Shown here piece after piece: positions 44,996 to 54,439 of a stretch of DNA of 64,000 nucleotides. Source of the DNA: Branchinecta lynchi (taxonomy: Eukaryota > Arthropoda > Branchiopoda > Anostraca > Branchinectidae). Each line of letters opens with the position of its first letter. The first letter of the stretch is position 1. Under the pieces are notes generated by a model. It was not told the DNA's origin and did not search any database. It worked only from the letters and a program-made list of their open reading frames with translations. The stretch spans positions 11,222,001-11,286,000 of the forward strand of contig JAKZAP010000018.1 of the NCBI GenBank assembly GCA_023053575.1, in the 5' to 3' direction. Made by a program: the position numbers and the translations under genes.

Positions 44996-45157
44996 CAGGC
45001 CCGTATCCAGGAATTTATTTCGGGGGGGGGGGGGGGGTGCCTGCCGGTCGGACAAAAAAGTACAAAAAATACATAAATCAGAGGAAAAAGCCTATAAAAA
45101 TGAGTATTTTTGTATGTTTTTTTTTTGTTTTTTTTTTGGGGGGGGGGGTTCAACCCC
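44996..45157 (-). mobile_element. Family A MITE, copy A7, truncated
   Basis: Left end CAGGCCCGTATCCAGG, G15 tract and core are intact. It breaks at TTCAACCCC, where the usual CCCTCCCCCC-TGGATACGG end should follow, and passes straight into family M sequence. The right end and target duplication are therefore lost. Confidence 0.8.
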
Positions 45158-45412
45158 GTGAGGGATTGAACATGAGTGTCACATTTCCGGTTCCCACCTT
45201 CGACCCCCCCCCCCACAGATTCATCGGATCCGGTCCGGACTTGAAATGGGCATCTCAGACACGAGGCCGATCCCCCCTTCGGGCAAGGGACTATTTCGAA
45301 GTTAAGCTGGTGGGATCCATCGTATGCCAAATTCCATCGTCCTCGCACATCTGGAAGTACCCTAACTCGCAGTCGTGGACTTCGCAGACTTGGCCGAAGA
45401 GCAAGTGCCATA
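45158..45412 (-). repeat. Family M fragment nested in C4
   Basis: Contains CATCGGATCCGGTCCGGACT, CCCCCCTTCGGGC, ATTCCATCGTCCTCGCACAT, CTGGAAGTACCCTAACTCGC. This matches the reversed array at 54.4-56.0 kb. Confidence 0.65.
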
Positions 45413-45492
45413 AAAAAGGCCCAAGTCTTACAGTGTTCAAATAGTTTTGAATATTCGATCATGCACGGTAAATAGTGCGAGGTGTGCTTTAA

Positions 45493-45885
45493 GGTTTTGT
45501 TTTGCTTCAGCTAAGATAGGCAAAGTGACCAAAACAACATGAGGAACATTAACGTACGGTCCTCCACTCTTGATTACTCTCAGCATGACACAACAAATGA
45601 TGATGGATAGCACCAATCTTTGCGTCTTGTTATACACCCCACCGGGATAATACCGGTCGGGTGGTATCAAATGGAATTACGTCCTGGGCTCGTTTTTACG
45701 CCACAAGAAATAATAAATCCTCAAGAGAAATCTGTTCCCACAACAAAGTTTATAGTTTAGAAGTCGGCGACGATAGCATTGCTTCTAGGAAATATCATGA
45801 ATTTATACATATTTGAGAACCTTTCATTGTCAGGCTTATTTAATTTTCAAATATTCAGAACGAACAATAGTTACATTGAAACCAC
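45493..45885. other. Unassigned non-coding DNA
   Basis: No gene or repeat match detected. Confidence 0.35.
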
Positions 45886-46310
45886 AGTCTAAAGTTGTTT
45901 TGGCATACCATGGTATCTGGTACCACGATCAAAAGGCGTGTATGCAGTTACCGCGGTATCTGGCCAGTGGTAATATATTTAGATACCATGGTTCCGATCG
46001 TGATATCTGAAAAATTCATCTGACTTTCTTCATAGCCAACGCAGAAGACTGGGCAGAAATGGCGGGAAAGAAGTTTGGTAATTGTGGTGATATGATATGA
46101 TATGATATTTATTTGTCTTCAAAGCCCAAAGGTCAAAACAAACACACATAAATAACAACATGTAAATACAAAAATAAACGGTCACACTACTACACTAAAC
46201 CCCACTCAAACACTTGTTGGTGGGTATTGGTATTTCTTTTCGAATGACTTCTAAAACCGCAAATTCGACAATTGTCAAGTAACCGTAGTATCAGATACCA
46301 CAGTAACAGA
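45886..46310. repeat. Family N palindromic repeat (ATACCATGGTATCTG), copy 1
   Basis: Repeated near-palindromes GCATACCATGGTATCTGG, CCGCGGTATCTGG and ATACCATGGTTCCGATCG lead into ATCTGAAAAATTCATCTGAC and GGCGGGAAAGAAGTTTGG. AAGTAACCGTAGTATCAGAT and ACCACAGTAAC lie at the far end. It is matched at 58.7-59.2 kb. A (TGATA)n run, GATATGATATGATATGAT, sits at 46087-46111. Confidence 0.6.
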
Positions 46311-46789
46311 CAGTAACACTGTCTGAAATATATTGTGACCTAACCCTATGACCTAACTCTTTGAAAGGTGGCCGTTACTTTCCTTGGTGGTAGAAAAGCA
46401 CTCTAATCATAAAGAGTTCTATGCTGCGTCATATGTTTGAGGTTTGGGCTCACAGTTTGGGGGATGCATTTTAAAACCAAATTTTTTTTCGAGAAGTTGA
46501 CAGGTAGATTTAAAAAATTTCACCTGCTGCGCTCCTTAGCATTTTGTTGCAGTGGCTTCGCTCTTCAGCGAGTTCCTGTTATTCTCCATGGCCTTTACCT
46601 TTACCAACTGGTTTCTTAAAATTCGTTTAGTTATCCGGATGTGGTTTAATACGTTTCTTGTCTATTGTTTCTAAAACGTTTAACTCTTCAGTCGTGCTAG
46701 ATTTCCGACAAGCAGATTTAGCGGCATTCACCCCCCCCCCCCCCTCAGGTTTCAGCGAAATAACGGCTCTGGTTAAACGCAGGTCGGTT

Positions 46790-47100
46790 AGAGGGTGGAT
46801 TTAGAGGTAAGAATACATCCTGAATCCATATGTGTAGTATATTTTTCCGCCGGACAAATAGACTGACCGGAATCCGGTGAAAACCGGAAATTTGGCAGGA
46901 ATAAAGTCTATTCTGAAGTTGATCGGGACATCCTTATAGGAAGCAAGGACACAAGAAGAATCCATGTGTGAAATTTTCTCGCTTTACTTCATCCGCAATC
47001 CGGAGCATCACGAAAGGGCTAACGTTGAACCCAAATATGAGCTTTATTTTCTCACCAGACAAGCAGTTTGACTGGAGTCGGGCCAAAACCGTTGAAGACA
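46790..47100 (+). repeat. Family B fragment
   Basis: About two units of the family B tandem: GTAAGAATACATCCTGAATC, GCCGGACAAATAGACTGACC, GGAATCCGGTGAAAACCGGA and CTGAAGTTGATCGGGACATC. Neither terminal GGATCCC end is present. Confidence 0.65.
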
Positions 47101-47170
47101 TAAAATAAAATCTCGATGTCGATAAAAATTGGTTTGAGGAGGTAGGTATACCCGAAAAAGACATGGTGAA

Positions 47171-47365
47171 CAGGCCCGTATCCAGGAATTTATTTCGGGG
47201 GGGGGGGTGCCTTTCGGGTTTTTTTTTGCCTGCTGGTCGGACAAAAAAGTACAAAAAAAACACATAGATCAAAGGGAAAAGCCTATAAAAATGATTATTT
47301 TTGTATGTTTTTTGGGGGGGTGAGGGGGGGTTCAACCCCCTACCCCTCCCCCCTGGATACGGCCT
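47171..47365 (-). mobile_element. Family A hAT-like MITE, copy A8
   Basis: CAGGCCCGTATCCAGG and CCTGGATACGGCCTT with flanks ATGGTGAA and ATGGTTAA (7 of 8). It contains GGGTTTTTTTTTGCC next to the first G tract, the same extra segment type as A3. The overlapping minus-strand ORF (133 codons) is an artefact of the shared core frame. Confidence 0.88.
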
Positions 47366-47960
47366 TAATGGTTAATACTGTTTGTTCTCGCTTCAGATGG
47401 ATAGCCCTGAAGGAATCTAGTCAAAACAGGATTTTTGTTTAATGATCCTGATTGCTGGACACACTAACCAAAAGCCAGTCCCGACATCAGTGTGACCAGG
47501 GACCCACAAATTTCCTGGGGGCCTGTCATTAAGAGATTTTTTATGCGCTCTTGACCGAGCGCCAGATAGTTCGAGAAATACCCCCGGGGGTAAAATAACC
47601 TACTATCCAGATAGAAAAAATTTGTCACAGCTATTGTGCTGAACTATGGAATATTATTTCTCTGTAATGGAAGAGTGTCCTGGATCTTTTGTCCTAGCTT
47701 AGGTACCTGGTGGCATGCTGAATAGTCCTGAGTGGAGATGGCTCATACAGAAAGGTATTATTTGTATATAATCATTTTTGTGCATGAATGAAGAGTTGTG
47801 TTGTGTCAAAGATGCAGGCATTGACAATGTGTGATAAGTTGTCTTGTGGTCTTTCGGCATGCACCCGATAAAGATCTACAGAATTTGATTTTTTACGTGG
47901 AATAAGAACCTGATGTGCCGACGAGAATACCGACACCTGAGAAACCCATCGAGCATTTGA
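47366..47960. other. Unassigned non-coding DNA
   Basis: No gene or repeat match detected. Confidence 0.35.
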
Positions 47961-47961
47961 T

Positions 47962-48117
47962 TTTGAGGACGGTTTGCCGGAAGTGCAACCGAAATATTCG
48001 AATTTATATTTATCCCTCGCACATCATCGTAGAGGGATAATTAGCTGATCAATAAAAAAAAACGAAAATCACGGTTTTCTATTTCTTTCGTAATCAATCA
48101 ATCAATCAATCAATCAA
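47962..48117. repeat. Family K half copy and (AATC)n microsatellite
   Basis: AGGGATAATTAGCTGATCAA, then AAAAACGAAAATCACGG and TTTCTATTTCTTTCG (to 48090), match the right half of the element at 980-1160. It is followed at once by six or seven AATC units (48092-48117). Confidence 0.65.
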
Positions 48118-48628
48118 GTTTAATCCGAATAGCTAAAAGCTAGAAAAGGAATACAAATTTACAAAATACACACACAAGAAACAATTTAACTAATACACTT
48201 ACAAGAAATTACCAGAAATAAATGATGGAATGAAACTACGTAAAAATTGGGTGGAAGAATTAGCGGGATATGGGGAAAATTTATTGCCAGTATTCCTCTC
48301 GGACTGACGCACGGAAGACGGAAGGGGAGGGGGGAATAGATGGGTCATAATGAACGGTCAGCTTGGCTTCAAACCTTATAATAATCCTAACACCAGCTAT
48401 CATTTGTAAGGACGAATAGAAACTCGACAACGAGTCAGTCAGTCCCACCCGCTCATAAATGATTTAGTGGGTCAGATACACGATTAATGGGCACGCTTTT
48501 TCATGAAGACATTACTGGTTATTAGTAAAAAATAAAAAAGGGACGGGAAGGTCAAAAGATTAGGGACATAGACCAAGAGATTTTAGGGAGAAGGCAAAGT
48601 TTAAAGCGGGATTGGAAAAGGAGAATAA

Positions 48629-48901
48629 CCCTAGGTTCACACAGAGCAAATCGCGGCGATGAACAAGACTTTTGAATCGCAGCGAGAGAAGATTTTTATC
48701 GCCTGGATGTTCACACTGAATTTTCGTCGGCAACAGAATTTAACGAGAAATGTTGCTGTTGCGTGCATAAAATCGTACTGTCGCCCGATTAAAGTTGAAT
48801 TTTCCCAACACTGAAAATCGCCAGACGAAGCAACAGAAATCGCCGATTTTGGCGACGAAAATCTCGGCGATGGCCGATATCGCCTCAGTGTGAACCTAGG
48901 G
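48629..48901. mobile_element. Family G MITE (CCCTAGGTTCACAC ends)
   Basis: CCCTAGGTTCACAC at the left is mirrored by GTGTGAACCTAGGG at the right, giving a 273-bp element. The interior is full of short CGCCGA/TCGGCG words (AATCGCCGATTTTGGCG, AATCTCGGCGATGG, CCGATATCGCC), so it could fold extensively. No clean target duplication is visible. Single copy in the window. Confidence 0.8.
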
Positions 48902-49941
48902 CAAGGGATTTGAGTAGTTACACTCTGCCACTGGGGGAGAGAAGGCAGTAGATTGGGACGACGAAGGGTCGGTCGGATGAATACCGCAGTGGTACTTTGT
49001 AATGGAACCTAAAGCATTTGATTTGTGAATTTGAAAATTAGAGTGAACTTTGATCATAAATATTTTTTATCATAAATATTCATTTACTCCGCTTTTTCAA
49101 AATGGCGGGTTACAAACAAATTACTTACTTACTAACTTATTTGGAGTGAATGGGACGGTAGTGAATGAAGGACGGATGTGCAGCGCATGGGAAAGAGTTC
49201 TATTGACAAAAATTAAATAGTTGTCGACGTTCCTTAGGGTAGCCCTAGCCCATAGGGATAGGTGCCTTCAGAGGAATATTTGTTTTGGACTTTGTGTTAT
49301 TACGTGTTTGCCATGGCGATTGGCTCTTAGAGCAGATGAATCGAATCTTGACTTATTCTAATTTCTAAGATACCTTTCCTTTTGTCAAACTGTAGCATGG
49401 TGTTAATTCGGCCACCCAGGATTTGCAACATCATCAGCAACTCGTTACTGACTCTGAATACTGTGTCGTCCAACTTGGTGGGTTAATAATGAGTTATCGT
49501 CTATTTCTCTCTATTACCCCGAAAGTCATGATTTATGTTTAAAGTTCGAAAGTTTCGAACCTCTCGTGTCGATGATCAAGACTGGCGCAGTGGGGCACTC
49601 TGGTGGGAGCGCCCCGTGTGAACGCTGCCTTCTACTTTCAGTCGTGTTAGCGGTAATTACGTGTCGGCTACTGAATCTTCGAAACTTAATCTGTCACGGT
49701 CCGATCAGGCCTGGATTCCAATCAGGGATTTTGAAATTCATTAACTTTGGCTACTTCGGTGGCGCTAAGAGGTGATTTTAAAAATGTTGATGAGGTTTTA
49801 ATGGCCGAGTCGTGTCAAAGGGGCTGAGGTTTAATTTTTGAGAAAAGGTGGTTTGTAGCATCTTTAAGAGAAACAAAGTTTGTCGGCTCCTTTTTGAGAT
49901 TTTGTTCCAGATTGACGTTTTTACGCGGGTTCGTGTGTTGT
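48902..49941. other. Unassigned DNA with a TTAC-tailed end
   Basis: At 49098-49137, CAAAATGGCGGGTTACAAAC followed by AAATTACTTACTTACTAAC repeats the motif at 12585-12630, in the same orientation. The rest is unassigned. Confidence 0.45.
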
Positions 49942-50176
49942 CAGAGGCGGCATTTCAGTAAGCCTCGGGGGGGGGGGGGGTAAAGATCTGATTTCAGCCC
50001 CCATGCCAGGTTATTACACAGAATGAAATTTTAATTATTCATTGTGCTAAATTTAAAGTAGCTTCCGAATGCAATTTAAATTTAACATCTTGCTGTGGAT
50101 TTTGCATTTTAAAACCTAATTAGGGGCCAAAATTGTACTACCAAGATAGAAGATTTTGTGTCCAGAGTCGCCTCTG
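49942..50176. mobile_element. Family J-like MITE, copy J3
   Basis: CAGAGGCG left and CGCCTCTG right, with a G14 tract near the left end. The interior AGGTTATTACACAGAATGAA and TTTAAAGTAGCTTCCGAATG is related to the sequence at 63387-63628, but not to J1/J2. Flanks do not match, so the duplication is lost. Confidence 0.7.
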
Positions 50177-50269
50177 CATGCTTAGCCTTTTTACCCATTT
50201 ACCCATTAATGTAATATATTGTAAAATAACTGAAGAGTAACAGGCAGCAAAACATATTATATCTCTACT

Positions 50270-50541
50270 AGACAAACCATCGTATCCTAAGATGATCGGA
50301 GTCAGCACGATCTCTGATCAAAGTATCCTAAAATGGTAGCAAATCCTACCATCTTAGCGAGGGGTTGCCCACTCCCAATTTTAGTGTGACCATGTGACCG
50401 ATTGTCACATGTACAAACATTAAAGTCAGCATGTATAAAAGTGGAATCGTCTGCACTGCTGGTTTTTACTGGGGTGTACAGCAAGGGCTGGGGTTTGGGT
50501 AACCCCTCAAATCTTAGTATACGATGGTTTGTCTACTCTAT
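50270..50541. repeat. Outer inverted repeat around family I copy I6
   Basis: TAGACAAACCATCGTATCCT at the left is mirrored by ATACGATGGTTTGTCTA at the right. CTAAGAT and ATCTTAG extend the match inward. The family I element sits between the arms. Either an older inverted-repeat element was invaded by I6, or I6 was embedded in a larger foldback. Confidence 0.65.
50358..50518 (+). mobile_element. Family I MITE, copy I6
   Basis: CGAGGGGTTGCCCACTC left and GGGTAACCCCTC right, flanked by ATCTTAG on both sides. The interior has CAATTTTAGTGTGACC and TGTACAGCAAGGGC, as in other members. Confidence 0.8.
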
Positions 50542-50978
50542 GTGCATGTATGAAGACACTGGAGGAGGCATAAATGAAGGTAAACTAATTTCACATTTTA
50601 TACAAAATGGACAAATATTTGTTTTCTTTGTCGATTTTCTTTTGTTTTGCTCTTATCTTGATGTCATATAAACATAGACAGGCTAACACTACTTTATTTC
50701 CCTATCCGCTACATAGTCTGGATATTAACAAATTACCGAAACTACTTAATTGACCCTTAATGAACTTGGAACTTCCAACCCTCATTAAACTTGAATATAC
50801 TGACAACCTAATTAACAAAGTCAATATTTATAACTAATTATTTTAATACAAGATCTATTATGGGTTGTATTTTAAAGATAGTCTCTCGGACCACAAATAG
50901 GAAAAATGAGGACTCACAATCCTTTCGGCCATTAGAGGAAACCTCTCGACACGCCACGGAAACGGAAAACGCGGCATC

Positions 50979-51493
50979 TCATGTGACACCCATAATCGGA
51001 AACAGGGTTTGCGTGCCACTGCCTCGTCAAGATATTAGCAAAGTTTCCCCATTATCCTATTTAATCCCCGTTTGCATGTCTTGGCACTAATCGACTGTCA
51101 CGGTTTTGTTTGTTTTTGGAGACGGGATTTTGGAGTGTATAAATTTTTTGTTTGTTGGGTGTTCGACCAGGAACCGAGTAAGTGTTTTGTTTACTTTTTT
51201 CTCTTCTCTTCTTTTCTTTTTCTTATTTCTTTATTTATTATAGTGTTATGTAGGTTAATCTCTCAAAGGGGGTTTGTTAAACCTCTTAACAAGTGTAAAC
51301 TTCTAGAGGGTTTTGTAGTTCTTAGTATTTTTTTCCAATAAACCCCATATATAATCTAATCTAAATCTAATCATGTGACACCCATAATCGGAAACAGGGT
51401 TTGCGTGCCACTGCCTCGTCAAGATATTAGCAAAGTTTCCCCATTATCCTATTTAATCCCCGTTTGCATGTCTTGGCACTAATCGACTGTCAC
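50979..51493 (+). repeat. Exact 123-bp direct duplication around a 269-bp insert
   Basis: 50979-51101 and 51371-51493 are base-for-base the same (TCATGTGACACCCATAATCG ... CACTAATCGACTGTCAC). The 269 bp between starts GGTTTTGTTTG and contains TTTGGAGTGTATAAATTTTT. It ends with CCAATAAACCCCATATATAA and a short tandem tail, AATCTAATCTAAATCTAA. That layout (AATAAA-like signal, simple tail, flanking direct repeats) resembles a retroposed sequence with an exceptionally long target duplication. A simple segmental duplication is the alternative. Confidence 0.85.
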
Positions 51494-51801
51494 AATTTTG
51501 GAAACCTGTCATCTTCCCATATCCGGGTGTGGAGTATTCTCGATCAAGATGTTCAAGGAGGGCCGTAATTAGGGCATTTCCCCTCAATTTAAATTGATGC
51601 TTGTATGTTAAGTAATTGCAGTTGATAGTGACGTCGTATGGATAAATACTCCTTCAGTCCAAGCTGACTGAGAGTCAAAAATGACCCAAACGGGAAATTC
51701 AGTTAAAATAGTTTGATCTAGGATATTCTGAATTTATTTATTAATGTAGGACACCTAGATTCACGGACTACAACTTTAAAAAATATTGTGTCAATACCAT
51801 A
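51494..51801. other. Unassigned non-coding DNA
   Basis: No gene. CAGTCCAAGCTGACTGAGAG near 51655 resembles the CAGCTTGGGCTGAAGGA end of family L, so an L remnant may lie here. Confidence 0.35.
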
Positions 51802-52085
51802 TTCGACGGAGCAAAACGAATAAGTCAGCTATATTTTATTAGAGCTATATTTCGGCCCTTCTCGGCAAGGGTCCTCTTCAGGCTCAAACCGCTCAAGCTG
51901 GAAAATGAACTTCTTTGAAAATGAGCTTCTTCTTCTTTGAAGTTCATTTTCCAGCTTGAGCGGCATGAGCCTGAAGAGGACCCTTGCCAAGAAGGGCCGA
52001 AATTTAGTGCTAATAAAATGTAGCTGACTTATCCGTTTTGCTACGTCAAATATGATTCGCAGTCAGCTTGGGCTGAAGGATTATG
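51802..52085. repeat. Family L foldback, best preserved
   Basis: Arms at about 51806-51917 and 51936-52047 are nearly perfect inverted repeats, each with TTATTAGAGCTATATTTCGG or its complement, the GGACCCTTGCCAAGAAGGG hairpin and CCAGCTTGAGC. The loop is only about 18 bp (AATGAGCTTCTTC). The right side extends through GATTCGCAGTCAGCTTGGGC. As RNA it would form a roughly 110-bp hairpin. Confidence 0.85.
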
Positions 52086-53632
52086 TGTTAATACCTCAAG
52101 CCAATTTGCTTCAGAAGAAGAAAAAACACTCTCAGTTTCTCCGGCAACTTCTGCTTTTAATCCAGACAATCCCTCTCATTCATATATCAGGTGAGGCAGA
52201 TCGTAATTAGGACGTTTCCCCTTAATTCGAGTCGATGATCGTTTGTTACTTGGAGGAAGGGATACCGTGTTTAGATAGACCCAGTTTAGACAGAACCAGC
52301 TATCTCCTAAACAAAGCTAGCCTAGTGCCCGGATTGCCCAATGGGCAATGTAACCTGTTTCGACGAGAAACAATTTGAAAATCGTATAGCCTGAACGGTC
52401 TTTCTGAAAGATGAACTCCTCGGAAGAAAATCGGTGTGACGATGGATAAAAGTATCATCGCAAGGGATTAGGGCCGTAGAGGGAATCAGCAAAGGAGGTA
52501 TGTGTCCTTAAAAGACATTGCGGTAATTACAGTCTTGGATTTCTCGCTCAGCCCTTTTTGGAACTTGGTGCAACATATTTTTGGTTACTGTTATGAATAT
52601 TGTATCATTCCTGCATCCCTGTATTCCAAGAACAATCAGCGCACCAGAATGCGTATATGTTTCCGTGGGAATGAAATAAAAGAAAATTGAGTAGCTATTA
52701 GTGGGTAAAGTATAGTGTTTACTCTGGTTTTCACTCTGGACAACGGAAGGGCTATAAGAGGCCCAGTTCTTTTTTTTCTTTTTTCCAGAGCAGCTTATTC
52801 TTTTCGACATTGTCTGGCTTTAAAATGCTCTACAAAAAGTCTTGTAAATCTACTAGCACTTCTTAAAGCCTGTACCAAAACCTGGACTTCATTATCTGAT
52901 ATAACTTCGGCTTTTGTTTCATTCAAATCGACCCTCTGGTCAAGACCGCAGACAAGATTTCAGGCTTAAAATATTCCCATAGTAACGAGCAACTAACTTC
53001 GAGCAAGAGCGGTGATACAACAGTCAAGTGTCTATAAGACGATACTGGGAACTCACCATCATCGTATTTGCTAACTAATAACGGACGATTTGCTATGCTA
53101 ATGGAAGGAATTAGGAATCCTGGCGTCGCAGAGTAACTGAACAGAGTGACGGGAGGTTGCGAAGAGATTAGATACTCTGAACAAACTCAAAGAATTTAAG
53201 GTTAGTGCAGTTGAGTCATTCAATGTGGTAGTTTGGTGGAAGAAAAAACTTGCGTTTAATGATATGATAGAATATGTATTGCTATAACAGCCACGGCAAC
53301 ACAAAATGAACAACAACACAAAATTATACCAACTGTAGATCTCCAGTACATCAAACATTATTTTAAACCTTTTAATTTTCTCGGTACATTGCTAACTTAA
53401 GGAATCTTCCCAGAACCTGTTCCTGTCCTCAACTGTTAAGGAAGACAAAAAATAAATTGTAACAGGGGTGGTGCCTCCCTCGTTTGTCGATTACTAACCC
53501 CATTAATAACCGTAACATTATTAATGACCGCATTCTCACAATCCATTGTTTTGACTACTCCATACGTCACATGACAGAACAGACATCAGATTTGGCTTCA
53601 GTAAGAAACAGCGTATTATAATAAGGCCATAT
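52086..53632. other. Unassigned DNA with an old dispersed repeat
   Basis: 52871-53165 resembles 37655-37965 over several short blocks (GCTTTTGTTTC / GCTTTTGCTTC, ACAAGATTTCAGG / ATAAGATTTCAGG, GGAATTAGGAATCC / GGAATTTAGGAATCC). This marks an ancient repeat, and no intact protein is visible. ORFs at 52508-52969 overlap on both strands and lack motifs. Confidence 0.35.
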
Positions 53633-53790
53633 TTAAAGGACAACTCGCACTAAATAATGTTTCTACTCAGATGTTCTGAGACAGTTAGGCACTTCACAAC
53701 TAAGCTATGCTTACAGCAAATTACACATGGCTTCGGCTGCTGTTAGCCTCTTTCCATGCCCTTTACCGTGGATGACAATCTTGGAAAATT
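53633..53790 (-). mobile_element. Family C fragment, diverged
   Basis: TTAAAGGACAACTCGCACTA, AACTAAGCTATGCTTACAGC and CATAACCGGTATTAGG follow the reverse order of family C. The far end is lost and divergence is high, so this is an old copy. Confidence 0.5.
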
Positions 53791-54439
53791 TGCATAACCG
53801 GTATTAGGATGATTAAGCTCCTAGGAAACAATGATCGGGCGCTACGTCCCTGAATGAGAACAAACCTGCCAAGGATGGTAATCAGTGTCGAATCTAATAG
53901 AGGAGATAGGACCCACCTATGAAATGAAGAATCTCGGAAACAAGAACGGATGTAAATACTATTGAAGTAGAATGAATTGTGAACGATACGACCCGGACCA
54001 GTAACAGATGTTAGCCATCGTCACCCACGGAGCAACACAGATCCATTGGACGTTAATCACTTCCAAGTGCGAATTAAGGTAATTAATTTAGGTAATTACT
54101 GTCATAAGTACGACGTGTCCTTTTGGGTTCTTTGTTTTCTTGAGATAAAGATTTCGGGTGAGCTTGGTCTTAAACCATTAATTCCTAAATATGGCCACGT
54201 CTCTGTATTGCTAGCTTAAAAATGTATCAGTTCTTTTGGATCATAAAGCAAGCAATCCGGATGCTATGCGTGTTCCAGTCCGTTGACCAGCGTTACGGTG
54301 GGAAACGGGAAGGGTGGGGTTAGATCCTCTGTTGAGGAACTCATCTGTTCAGCATCCCTTCCTGCCGATTTGCCGCACCCATTCTGATAAAATTTTCAGT
54401 ATATCTCGTCAAAAGGGGACTTGACTTTGTAGTAACTAA
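53791..54439. other. Unassigned non-coding DNA
   Basis: No gene. AGTGCGAATTAAGGTAAT near 54067 also occurs at about 41241-41258, so a small dispersed repeat may be present. Confidence 0.35.

Larger units (their letters stand above)
44691..45492 (+). mobile_element. Family C MITE, copy C4, split by nested sequence
   Basis: The left part (44691 to about 44970) starts TTAAAGGACCCGTCGCAGC. The right part (about 45413-45492) resumes with TCTTACAGTGTTCAAATAG and TAGTGCGAGGTGTGCTTTAA. The 440 bp between is family A copy A7 joined to a piece of family M. TTAA is kept at both outer ends. Confidence 0.75.

Noticed and set aside
49581..49725. A-box-like TGGCGCAGTGG with a weak B-box-like GGATTCCAATC downstream
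   Set aside because: The spacing of about 120 bp is far too long for a tRNA-type promoter, and no tRNA fold can be drawn.
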